Positions 53,620 to 61,326 are shown, counted from the first letter of the stretch. The stretch: DNA of 64,000 nt from Aggregatibacter actinomycetemcomitans (GCF_003130205.1 NZ_NRDF01000003.1:62001-126000); one strand, 5' to 3'. Numbers and translations are program-made. Notes: generated by a model not told the origin, from the sequence alone.

Positions 53620-56110
53620 ATTCATCGCCCATGCCCGCCAAGATTCAAAATGGCATTTTCACCCGCTACAAAACCATCTAGCAAAAGTAGCCAAACTCGC
53701 CAAACGCTTTGCGGGGCGTTACGGAGCTTTGTTTGCCGAATATGCAGGGCTTTTGCATGATTTGGGAAAATTTCAGGCAGCTTTTCAGGAATATATCCGT
53801 AAGGTTACAGGATTTGAGCGGGAAAACGCGCATCTTGAGGATATTGAATCTTCCAAACCCCACAAAATTCCCCATTCAACCGCAGGTGCAAAATACGCAA
53901 TGCAGAATCTTGAGCCCTTCTTCGGCCATTTATTGGCATATTTAATCGCAGGGCATCATGCCGGTTTGGCGGATTGGCATGACAAAGGCAGCTTGAAACA
54001 CCGTTTGGCACGGGCAGATGATGAATTGGCAGAATCTTTAGCCGGTTTGGAAAAAAGCGGGCTGCCTGAAGACTTTTTATCCTTATCGGATGATGCACTT
54101 GAAGAAGACCTTTTAAACTTTTGGAAAAACGGAATCAATCCTGAAGAACTACATATTTGGATGCGTTTTCTCTTTTCTTGTTTGGTGGATGCCGATTTTT
54201 TAGATACCGAAGCCTTTATGAACGGTTTTGCCGATGCGGATGCGGTGCAACAGGCAGGTTTCCGCCCGAAATTTCCCGGTTTGGAAGAGCTGCACTGCCG
54301 TTATGAGCAGCATCTGTTTGAGCTTGCAGAGAAACCGGATAAGGATTCGGCATTAAACCAAGAGCGTCGTGCTATTTTGGCGCAATGTTTTTCTGCCGCA
54401 GAATCCGACCGCACTTTATTTTCTTTAACCGTGCCGACAGGCGGCGGCAAAACCTTGGCAAGCTTGGGGTTTGCTTTAAAACATGCTTTGAAATTCGGCA
54501 AAAAACGCATTATCTACGCCATTCCTTTTACCAGCATTATTGAACAAAACGCCGATGTTTTCCGTAAAGCATTGGGCGATGGTGCAGTGCTGGAACATCA
54601 CAGTAATTTGGAAGTCAAGGAAGACAAGGAAACTGCCAAAACGCGCCTTGCTACGGAAAACTGGGATGCGCCGTTGATTATTACCACCAATGTGCAATTG
54701 TTTGAAAGCCTGTTTGCGGCAAGAACCAGCCGCTGCCGCAAAATTCACAATATCGCCGACAGCGTGATTATTTTGGATGAAGTCCAACAGCTTCCGCGCG
54801 ATTTTCAAAAACCGATTACCGATATGATGCGGGTATTGGCACGTGATTACGGCGTTACCTTTGTGCTTTGCACGGCAACCCAGCCGGAGCTTGGCAAAAA
54901 TATTGACGCATTCGGACGTACCGTTTTGGAAGGTTTGCCGGATGTGCGCGAGATTATGGCGGACAAAATCGCCTTATCGGAACGTCTGCGCCGCGTCCGT
55001 ATCAAAATGCCGCCGCCAAATGATAAAACGCAGAGCTGGCAAGAGATTGCCGACGAAATTACCGAACGTTCATGTGTTTTGGCGGTGGTCAATACCCGCA
55101 AACACGCCCGCAGGCTTTTTGCCGCGCTGCCTTCGGGCGGTATCAAACTTCATCTTTCCGCCAATATGTGTGCTACGCACCGTAGCAAAGTGATTGCACT
55201 GGTTCGCCGTTATTTGGAACTGTATCGCAAAGGTCGTCTGAAAAAGTCTTTATGGGTAGTCAGCACCCAACTGATTGAAGCGGGCGTCGATTTGGATTTT
55301 CCCTGTGTCTATCGGGCGATGGCGGGGCTTGACAGCATTGCTCAGGCAGCCGGACGGTGCAACCGCGAAGGTAAATTGCCGGATTTGGGTGAAGTCATCG
55401 TTTTTCGAGCCGAGCAAGGCGCGCCAAGCGGCAGCCTGAGACAGGGGCAGAACATTACCGAAGAAATGTTAAAAGCAGGCTTGCTTGCCGACCCGCTTTC
55501 TCCGTTGGCATTTGCCGAATATTTCCGCCGCTTCAACAGCAAAGGCGATTTGGATAAACACAAAATCACTGCGCTTCTGACGGCAGAATCTTCAAATGAC
55601 AATCCGCTGGCAATCAAGTTTCGCACTGCAGCTGAGCGCTTTCGCCTGATTGACAATCAAGGTGTGGCACTGATTGTGCCGTTTATTCCGCTTATTCATG
55701 AAAACGGGGACAAATCGCCAAAAATCGTCCAGGCAAGTGAGCTAGACGATTTTTTCAGACGACATCTTGACGGCGTGGCGGAATCGGATTGGCAGAAAAC
55801 CTTGGATGACTATCGTTATCCGTCGCCACCCGATAATCATTTTGGTCAGACCGACAAACCGCCTCTACCCGAACCGTTTGAAATGTGGTTTAAACTTTTG
55901 GAAGCCGACCCGCTTAAAAACAAATGGGTTTACCGCAAATTGCAGCGTTACACGATTACGGTATATGAAACCGAACTGAAAAAACTGCACAAAGACGCGG
56001 TTTTCTCCAGAGCGGGTTTATTGGTGCTGGATAACGGACATTATCATGATGTACTTGGCGCAGATTTTGATGATGATACTGTTTTGTCGTCTAATAGGTT
56101 AGTTTTATAA
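53612..56110 (+). CDS. cas3: CRISPR-associated helicase/nuclease Cas3 (type I-C)
   Basis: Cas3 unwinds and degrades DNA marked by Cascade. The 832-residue protein has an HD nuclease domain (LLHDLGKF near residue 46), helicase Walker A PTGGGKT near 274, DEVQ near 388, TATQPE near 421, and the C-terminal helicase motifs STQLIEAGVDLDF and QAAGRCNREGK. I chose the ATG at 53612, six bases after GGAG. It contains one exact Neisseriaceae uptake sequence (55231-55242), one near match (55754-55765) and one Hin uptake sequence (54408-54416). It has no visible lesion. Confidence 0.93.
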   Translation: MSEFIAHARQDSKWHFHPLQNHLAKVAKLAKRFAGRYGALFAEYAGLLHDLGKFQAAFQEYIRKVTGFERENAHLEDIESSKPHKIPHSTAGAKYAMQNLEPFFGHLLAYLIAGHHAGLADWHDKGSLKHRLARADDELAESLAGLEKSGLPEDFLSLSDDALEEDLLNFWKNGINPEELHIWMRFLFSCLVDADFLDTEAFMNGFADADAVQQAGFRPKFPGLEELHCRYEQHLFELAEKPDKDSALNQERRAILAQCFSAAESDRTLFSLTVPTGGGKTLASLGFALKHALKFGKKRIIYAIPFTSIIEQNADVFRKALGDGAVLEHHSNLEVKEDKETAKTRLATENWDAPLIITTNVQLFESLFAARTSRCRKIHNIADSVIILDEVQQLPRDFQKPITDMMRVLARDYGVTFVLCTATQPELGKNIDAFGRTVLEGLPDVREIMADKIALSERLRRVRIKMPPPNDKTQSWQEIADEITERSCVLAVVNTRKHARRLFAALPSGGIKLHLSANMCATHRSKVIALVRRYLELYRKGRLKKSLWVVSTQLIEAGVDLDFPCVYRAMAGLDSIAQAAGRCNREGKLPDLGEVIVFRAEQGAPSGSLRQGQNITEEMLKAGLLADPLSPLAFAEYFRRFNSKGDLDKHKITALLTAESSNDNPLAIKFRTAAERFRLIDNQGVALIVPFIPLIHENGDKSPKIVQASELDDFFRRHLDGVAESDWQKTLDDYRYPSPPDNHFGQTDKPPLPEPFEMWFKLLEADPLKNKWVYRKLQRYTITVYETELKKLHKDAVFSRAGLLVLDNGHYHDVLGADFDDDTVLSSNRLVL
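55231..55242 (+). other. Neisseriaceae DNA uptake sequence (AG-muc dialect) inside cas3
   Basis: AGGTCGTCTGAA is identical to the 12-base uptake sequence of the Neisseria mucosa group. A specific 12-mer is expected far less than once by chance in this window. Confidence 0.8.
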
Positions 56111-56111
56111 A

Positions 56112-56193
56112 AAAATGCCCCTATTATTAGGAGCATTTTGCCATTTTTAGTATGGAGTTATAGTTTCAACACACAGCCGCCCGACGGCGGCTG
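56112..56193 (-). ncRNA. CreR-like mini-CRISPR RNA between cas3 and cas5c
   Basis: On the minus strand, a solitary 31-base CRISPR repeat (56163-56193, ending GTGTTGAAAC) is followed by a 23-base spacer-like segment (56140-56162) and a hairpin terminator with a T7 run (56112-56139). The first 13 spacer bases, TATAACTCCATAC, match TATAAATCCATAC (56300-56312, minus strand) before cas5c. The only mismatch is at position 6. A TTC PAM lies immediately 5' of the match (56313-56315). This is the layout of CRISPR-derived cas autorepressor RNAs. A TAAAAT (56239-56244, minus strand) could be its -10. Confidence 0.65.
56163..56193 (-). repeat. Solitary CRISPR repeat with compensatory stem changes
   Basis: The repeat has the same length and the same 3' tail (TGTGTTGAAAC) as the array repeats at 60.8 kb. 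Its stem is CAGCCGCC/GGCGGCTG instead of CAGCCACC/GGTGGCTG. The paired A-T to G-C change keeps the hairpin, which indicates selection on the RNA or origin from a related system. Confidence 0.85.
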
Positions 56194-56274
56194 CCGCCCC
56201 TCAACTCTGCTTAGCGGCAGTAAGTTGAAGTGAAACGTATTTTACAGGGTATCAACAAAATAAGCGAATCATGC

Positions 56275-56315
56275 TTGACATAAATTTAAAGTTATATCGG
56301 TATGGATTTATAGAA
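56275..56315 (+). promoter_or_regulatory. cas5c promoter region and putative autorepression target
   Basis: A consensus TTGACA (56275-56280) is followed 17-20 bases later by the -10 region around GTATGGA (56300-56306). The putative target of the mini-CRISPR guide (56300-56312, PAM 56313-56315) covers this -10 region, so Cascade binding there should block transcription of cas5c-cas8c-cas7. The -10 is poorly defined. Confidence 0.55.
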
Positions 56316-56332
56316 ATTTAATTGGAGGTGAG

Positions 56333-57016
56333 ATGAGCTTTATCCTAGAAATCAGTGGCGAACTGGCGTGCTTTACCCGACCCGAACTCAAAGTGGAACG
56401 CGTCAGCTATCCGGTTATCACGCCGTCTGCCGCCAGAAATATCTTGATGGCGATATTGTGGAAGCCCGCTATCCGCTGGCGTGTGCTTAAGATAGAAATA
56501 TTAAAACCGATTCAATGGATTAATATTCGACGTAATGAATTAGGTAGTAAAGCAACAAGAGATGCCGAATGTTTATATATAGATGATTTAAAATATGATG
56601 CAAAATCAGATAGTTTTAAACTAAAGCATCGCCAGCAGCGCGCGTCAATGTTGCTCAAAGATGTGGCTTATCGTATTCACGCTGATTTTGAAATGACGGA
56701 TGAAGCGGGAGAAAGTGATAACTATATGAAATTCGCCGAAATGTTCAGACGACGTGCCAAAAAAGGACAGTATTTTCACCAACCTTATTTGGGCTGTCGC
56801 GAGTTTCCCTGCCATTTCAGGCTGCTTGAAAAAACAGAAGACGGCTTGCTGCGCGAAGATATTACCCAAGATTTCGGTTTTATGCTTTACGACATGGACT
56901 TCAGCAAATCCGACCCGCGCGATTCCAACCGTGCCGAGCCGATGTTTTATCAATGCAGAGCGGTAAACGGTGTGATTACTGTGCCGCCTGCCAATAGCGA
57001 TGAGGTGAAACGATGA
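56333..57016 (+). CDS. cas5c: Type I-C Cas5 (Cas5c/Cas5d) crRNA endonuclease
   Basis: In type I-C, Cas5c replaces Cas6: it cuts the precursor crRNA at the repeat and caps the 5' handle. The 227-residue protein has the Cas5 N terminus ISGELACFTRPELKVERVSYPVITPSAARNIL and the Cas5c segment KHRQQRASMLLKDVAYRIHA with the lysine/histidine used in catalysis. It appears complete. Its stop overlaps the cas8c start (ATGA). Two near-match Neisseriaceae uptake sequences lie in it (56744-56755 and 56816-56827). Confidence 0.92.
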   Translation: MSFILEISGELACFTRPELKVERVSYPVITPSAARNILMAILWKPAIRWRVLKIEILKPIQWINIRRNELGSKATRDAECLYIDDLKYDAKSDSFKLKHRQQRASMLLKDVAYRIHADFEMTDEAGESDNYMKFAEMFRRRAKKGQYFHQPYLGCREFPCHFRLLEKTEDGLLREDITQDFGFMLYDMDFSKSDPRDSNRAEPMFYQCRAVNGVITVPPANSDEVKR

Positions 57017-57834
57017 TTCTGCATGCACTCACCCAATATTATCAACGCAAAGCTAAGTATGATGGCGGCGTTGCGCCTGAAGGATTTGAAAATAAAGAAA
57101 TTCCTTTCATTATCGTCATTGATAAACAAGGCAAATTTATTCAGCTTGAAGATACCAGAGAGCAAGAAAGAAAAAAGAAAATAGGACGAAAGTTCCTTAT
57201 TCCCAAAGACCAGCATACAACAGGTAAAAATGCTTATAAAGTAAGTAACATTTTGTGGGATCACTATGGTTATGTACTAGCTTTTCCGAAGGAAGTAGAA
57301 GGAATTTCTAAAAAAACACCAGAAGAGATTGAAGCTGAAAAGAAAAAAATTATATTTTAGCCAATAATCAGCACATCAGCTTTATCGCCAAAGTAGATGA
57401 GCTAAAGCAGGCATTGCCCGACGATACAGGCATTTCTGCGGTTGCTGCCTTTTTGGCTTCTTCGGAAGAAAAACACAAAGTCATGCAATCTAAAAACTGG
57501 GCGGAATGCAGCAAAATCAAAGGCTGCAATTTAAGTTTCCGCTTGGCAGAAGAAACGGCGGCTTTAGTGTGCCAGTCGCAGGTGGTACAAGACTATTTGC
57601 GCCAAACCAATCAGGATAATTCCGACAATGCGCCAAAGGGAATTTGCTTGGTAACGGGTAAACCTGCTTCAATAGCCCGTCTGCACAATGCGATTAAAGG
57701 CGTAAACGCCAAACCTTCTCCGTTTACCTCGGTAAATTTGTCGGCGTTTGAATCTTACGGCAAAGAGCAAGGCTTTATCTTCCCTGTCGGCGATGTTACG
57801 ACAGTATGTTGGGGCGAAAACAGGGCTGACTACA
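57013..57834 (+). pseudogene. cas8c: Broken cas8c (csd1), N-terminal half only
   Basis: Cas8c is the large subunit that reads the PAM. The N terminus (MILHALTQYYQRKAKYDGGV) is normal, but at A7 (57343-57349) the frame shifts by minus one and the frame in use stops at 57360. The other frame continues NNQHISFIAKVDELKQALPD, through GKPASIARLHNAIKGV and SYGKEQG, to VGDVTTVCWGENRADY. About 30 residues normally between SYGKEQG and VGD appear deleted. Homology ends near 57834 where unrelated DNA begins; the usual protein has nearly 600 residues. Confidence 0.9.
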
Positions 57835-58101
57835 TTTTTGGAATGTTCTAAAAAAGCGGAAAGTCATAGAGTATCAGCTAATTCTTTTTTGAAGATTAAG
57901 AATAAGGCTAGACATTTAAGAGAGGTAAAAAGCAAAGTAATTAGCGATGAAGAATATGAAAGGTTAGTAAATGAACTTTTGGAGCAGAAGGATGAATTGA
58001 ATTCAATTAGCTTGGCTATCCCAAAGTTTGCATATAAAAAGGCGCAAACTGAAATAGAAAAAGGGTTTGCAGATTATCGCATTGATAGAAAAAAGGATTA
58101 A
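57832..58101 (+). pseudogene. C-terminal tail of a SLATT-domain effector
   Basis: The frame TFLECSKKAESHRVSANSFL, KIKNKARHLREVK and, further on, LNSISLAIPKFAYKKAQTEI ending ADYRIDRKKD resembles the part after the two membrane helices in SLATT effectors (helix-rich, H-x3-A pattern, final AYKKA). The N-terminal membrane part is missing and no start codon fits. It abuts a CD-NTase-like gene with 2 bases between, the order of SLATT/SMODS defence pairs. Identification is by eye. Confidence 0.6.
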
Positions 58102-58103
58102 AG

Positions 58104-58895
58104 ATGACAGTCAGTTCGTATTTAAATGATTTAGCTGATCAATTGATTATTAGAGATTCAGAAAAAGATTCAATCAGAAGGTCTTTTAGTACATTAGATT
58201 ATCGTTTGAATAACTATTTTAAGGACGATATTGAATTTGTAAGGAAATTTGGTTCATACCATAGAGAAACAATACTACCAAGAGACTACGATATTAGTTC
58301 TGACGTTGATGTCTTGGTTAAGTTCACAGATAAATCATATAAGCCACAAACATACCTAAATAAACTGAAACAGTTTGCTGAACATTGGTATTCACATTCA
58401 GAAATTTATCAATCAAGCCCTACTATCGTGCTAGAGTTAAATCACATTAAGTTTGAATTGGTTCCTTGTCTTGATGCTGAATGGTATGAAAGCGGTAACT
58501 ATAAAATACCATCAAAAGCCAGTGATTATCAGGAATGGTTATTAACATCACCATTTGAGTTTAATGATGCGCTTACAAGAAAGAATAAAATATTTAACTA
58601 TAAAATCAAGCCATTGATTAGAGTTCTGAAACGATGGAATGTAAGTACTAGATATTCAAAAATTTATGATTCTTTTAAATTGGAAGAAAAAATTGTAAAC
58701 CATGGTTTTTCTTACCTAAATAGCTGCCTAAAAGATTATTTCTTTGATTTTGTAACGAATATGAATGGATTTGATTTGCCCGATTATAAAAGAGAAGAAG
58801 TCGAAAAACTAGTTAATATGGTAAAGGAAATACAGCGTGATGAAGATAATTATCCTATTTGGGCTGAAAATGAATTGAGAAAAATTTTTGATTAG
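58104..58895 (+). CDS. CD-NTase/SMODS-like nucleotidyltransferase
   Basis: The 263-residue protein has the polymerase-beta-like motif FGSYHRET (residues 49-56), the metal pair DISSDVDVLV near 61-70, and a third acidic residue in FELVP near 116 (glutamate where aspartate is more common). The C-terminal helical half has IKPLIRVLKRWN and SFKLEEKIV, as in cyclic-nucleotide synthases of CBASS defence systems. The frame is intact, with AGGATTAAAG before the ATG. It is notably AT-rich compared with cas3 and cas1. Its likely effector upstream is truncated. Other OAS-like nucleotidyltransferases are possible. Confidence 0.75.
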   Translation: MTVSSYLNDLADQLIIRDSEKDSIRRSFSTLDYRLNNYFKDDIEFVRKFGSYHRETILPRDYDISSDVDVLVKFTDKSYKPQTYLNKLKQFAEHWYSHSEIYQSSPTIVLELNHIKFELVPCLDAEWYESGNYKIPSKASDYQEWLLTSPFEFNDALTRKNKIFNYKIKPLIRVLKRWNVSTRYSKIYDSFKLEEKIVNHGFSYLNSCLKDYFFDFVTNMNGFDLPDYKREEVEKLVNMVKEIQRDEDNYPIWAENELRKIFD

Positions 58896-59240
58896 CAAGC
58901 CGTAGCCTGTATCCATCCAACGCGTGCGTGGCTGCGCCACACACCCTACCTGTGGAATGGCACGAAACTTTAAAATCAACGCGTAGGGTGTGTGCGGAAC
59001 GCACGCACGCGGGGTGTGGTGTTTGAATCGAAGTCCTAAATTTCAGGCTGCCTTAAATATGGCAAGCAAGCGTAGGTTAGGTTAGCCAGGCGTAACCCAA
59101 CAGAATGCTGAAATTCTTCAGTCAAGGTCGTCTGAAAAATAATATTTGAAAAACCAAGCCGTTGTGTTGGGTTACGGCGTTCCGCCTAACCCAACCTACC
59201 GATAATTTTCAGGTAGCCCAACAACCCGTTAACCCCCCAA
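58896..59240. repeat. Repeat-rich spacer of Neisseriaceae type between nucleotidyltransferase and cas1
   Basis: Two inverted repeats are present: 58921-58949 with 58983-59011 (CGCGTGCGTG...ACACACCCTAC and complement) and 59072-59101 with 59166-59199 (GTAGGTT...GTAACCCAAC and complement). Three uptake-type sequences lie here: exact AGGCAGCCTGAA (Kingella dialect, complement at 59042-59053), exact AGGTCGTCTGAA (59125-59136) and GGGCTACCTGAA (complement at 59208-59219, one mismatch to the Eikenella dialect). No cas7 or cas4 sequence remains. Confidence 0.8.
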
Positions 59241-59249
59241 AAGTGCGGT
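59241..59249 (+). other. Host (Hin) uptake sequence before cas1
   Basis: AAGTGCGGT within AAAAGTGCGGTCAAAA marks the return to host-type sequence, 22 bases before cas1. Another lies in cas1 at about 59671. Confidence 0.85.
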
Positions 59250-59270
59250 CAAAACTTAAGGAGTTTTCCC

Positions 59271-60284
59271 ATGCGGAAACTGCAAAACACGCTCTACATC
59301 ACCACTCAGGGCAGTTATCTGCATAAGGAGCGGGAGACGCTGGTGGTGGAGCAGGAGAAGAAGAAAGTGGCGCAACTGCCGGTGCATTCCATCGGGCATA
59401 TTTTCTGTTTCGGCAATGTGTTGGTGTCGCCGTTTCTCTTGGGATTTTGCGGGGAGAATAATGTCAATCTGGCGTTTTTTACTGAAAATGGGCGTTTCTT
59501 GGGTCGGCTTCAGGGGCGGCAAAGCGGCAATGTGCTGTTGCGGCGGGTACAGTATCGGGTGTCGGAACAAAATCCGGTGCCGATTGCGCGCAATATCATC
59601 GCGGCGAAGATTCAGGCGAGCAAACGGGTGCTGCAGCGGCAGATTCGCAATTATGGGGCAAATGCACAGCTCCAAAGTGCGGTCGATTCTTTGAATGTTT
59701 CCTTACGGCAACTGGCTTGCGCCGAAAATCTTGATGAGGTTCGTGGTATCGAGGGCGATGCGGCGGCGCGTTATTTCGGCGTATTTAATCTGCTTATTCG
59801 TGAGAATACGGGGTTTCATTTTGACGGTCGAAACCGTCGCCCGCCAAGAGACGGCGTGAATGCTTTGCTTTCTTTTTTATATAGTGTTTTGGGGAAAGAT
59901 ATTAGCGGTGCGCTGCAAGGCGTGGGGCTGGATCCGCAGGTGGGTTTTCTGCACGCCGACCGCCCGGGCAGGGATAGTCTGGCGCAGGATATTTTGGAAG
60001 AATTTCGCGCGTGGTGGGTCGATCGTATGGTGCTTAGTATGATTAATCGCTTGCAGATTAAACCGGCGGATTTTATGAGTGAAGCGGGTGGTGCGGTAAC
60101 TTCGAAACCTGAAGCCAGAAAACTGCTGTTTCAGGCGTTGCAGGCGAAAAAGCAGGAGAAGATTGTTCATCCGTTTTTGGGAGAAGAGGTGGAAATCGGT
60201 TTATTGCCTTATATTCAGGCTATGTTGTTATCACGCCACTTACGTGGGGATTTAGCCGAATATCCGCCATTTTTGATGAGGTGA
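59271..60284 (+). CDS. cas1: CRISPR integrase Cas1 (type I-C)
   Basis: Cas1 integrates new spacers together with Cas2. The 337-residue protein has the Cas1 metal ligands: glutamate in VRGIEGDAAARYFG near 159, histidine in VGFLHADRPGRDSLAQDI near 227, and the acidic DILEEF helix. The N terminus MRKLQNTLYITTQGSYL is typical of subtype I-C. AAGGAG precedes the ATG. Unlike cas3 and cas5c, it carries a host uptake sequence. The cas4 normally before it is missing. Confidence 0.95.
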   Translation: MRKLQNTLYITTQGSYLHKERETLVVEQEKKKVAQLPVHSIGHIFCFGNVLVSPFLLGFCGENNVNLAFFTENGRFLGRLQGRQSGNVLLRRVQYRVSEQNPVPIARNIIAAKIQASKRVLQRQIRNYGANAQLQSAVDSLNVSLRQLACAENLDEVRGIEGDAAARYFGVFNLLIRENTGFHFDGRNRRPPRDGVNALLSFLYSVLGKDISGALQGVGLDPQVGFLHADRPGRDSLAQDILEEFRAWWVDRMVLSMINRLQIKPADFMSEAGGAVTSKPEARKLLFQALQAKKQEKIVHPFLGEEVEIGLLPYIQAMLLSRHLRGDLAEYPPFLMR

Positions 60285-60287
60285 AAA

Positions 60288-60581
60288 ATGTTAATGTTGA
60301 TTACCTATGATATTTCTTTAGGAGACTCGGAGGGGCAAGCCAGGTTGGGCCGTATTGCGAAGCATTGCTTGGATTATGGCGTACGGGCGCAGTATTCGGT
60401 GTTTGAATGTGATGTAACGCCGGATCAATGGGTAAAATTGAAGGCTAAGCTACTAGCGACTTATGATCCGGATTGTGATAGTTTGCGCTTTTACCACCTA
60501 GGCAGCAAATGGCGGCGCAAAGTGGAGCACCACGGGGCGAAGCCGGCGGTGGATGTGTTTAAAGATGTGCTTGTTGTCTAG
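60288..60581 (+). CDS. cas2: CRISPR-associated Cas2 (type I-C)
   Basis: Cas2 forms the structural core of the integration complex. The 97-residue protein has the ferredoxin-like start LMLITYDIS and RAQYSVFECDVTPDQW typical of I-C Cas2. It starts 3 bases after cas1. A second ATG two codons in is possible. It directly precedes the CRISPR leader. Confidence 0.95.
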   Translation: MLMLITYDISLGDSEGQARLGRIAKHCLDYGVRAQYSVFECDVTPDQWVKLKAKLLATYDPDCDSLRFYHLGSKWRRKVEHHGAKPAVDVFKDVLVV

Positions 60582-60772
60582 CTCGCTAACCCCTGGTTCT
60601 CATCAAATTCCTGCTGAGCTAGCGATCCTTGTTTTCTTTAACAATTTGGAATAGTTAATTCATTTGTATAACGACGATATGCCCGTTATACTTATTCCAC
60701 TCTCTATTTTGAAATAAGTTAGCGAAATGCAGTAAGTAATCTACTGATTTTTCTTATTTTTTCATATAGGGA
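60582..60772 (+). promoter_or_regulatory. CRISPR leader
   Basis: This 191-base AT-rich interval lies between cas2 and the first repeat. The last repeat of the array is the degenerate one, which places the leader on this side. Near its start, GCTCGCTA and TAGCGA form an imperfect inverted repeat. Confidence 0.7.
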
Positions 60773-61195
60773 CAGCCACCTTCAGGTGGCTGTGTGTTGA
60801 AACAGGTAAGCATTCAGGCAAAGCCGAAAAAAACGAAGCAGCCACCTTCAGGTGGCTGTGTGTTGAAACACCAATACATGAACGTGGAACGCATAGAAGA
60901 CATCAGCCACCTTCAGGTGGCTGTGTGTTGAAACAAATTAGTGTAAGAGGTCATTTATGGCATTAGTGCAGCCACCTTCAGGTGGCTGTGTGTTGAAACA
61001 TCGCCGGAATGTGTACCGGTCTGCCAGTTTGGCCAGCCACCTTCAGGTGGCTGTGTGTTGAAACGGTAGAAATCCAACAAGTAAAACCAAAACCCGCCCA
61101 GCCACCTTCAGGTGGCTGTGTGTTGAAACACTACCGGCACCTGGAATTGGTTAGCCAATACCCGCAGTCACCTTCGGGTGGCTGTGTGTTGAAAC
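60773..61195 (+). CRISPR. CRISPR array, 7 repeats and 6 spacers
   Basis: Repeats of 31 bases start at 60773, 60839, 60904, 60969, 61034, 61099 and 61165. The first six are identical: stem CAGCCACC/GGTGGCTG, loop TTCA, tail TGTGTTGAAAC. The tail ending GAAAC is typical of type I-C. The seventh has two changes, one in the stem and one in the loop, as terminal repeats often do. Spacers are 34 or 35 bases (60804-60838, 60870-60903, 60935-60968, 61000-61033, 61065-61098 and 61130-61164) and all differ. Their sources cannot be told from this window. Confidence 0.98.
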
Positions 61196-61326
61196 GGGGA
61201 CTCTGTTACATCTGAACTCTGATACCAACTAAACTAAGCGCTTTATAAAAATAAGGTGCTTTTCTTTTCCCGCATACCAACACAAAACTCCTTGCCCTTC
61301 CTCCACAAAATATATAGACTGAGTTC

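Noticed and set aside
54408-54416. The single Hin uptake sequence in cas3 as evidence that cas3 is native
   Set aside because: One 9-mer can arise by chance or later conversion. Exact Neisseriaceae 12-mers in the same gene weigh more.
57748-57831. Possible N terminus of the SLATT-tail frame upstream of 57832
   Set aside because: This part is the out-of-frame shadow of cas8c. Only the sequence after about 57832 looks like a real protein.
61009-61215. Open frame across the CRISPR array
   Set aside because: It simply reads through repeats and spacers, with the repeat translated several times. No ribosome site or homology.
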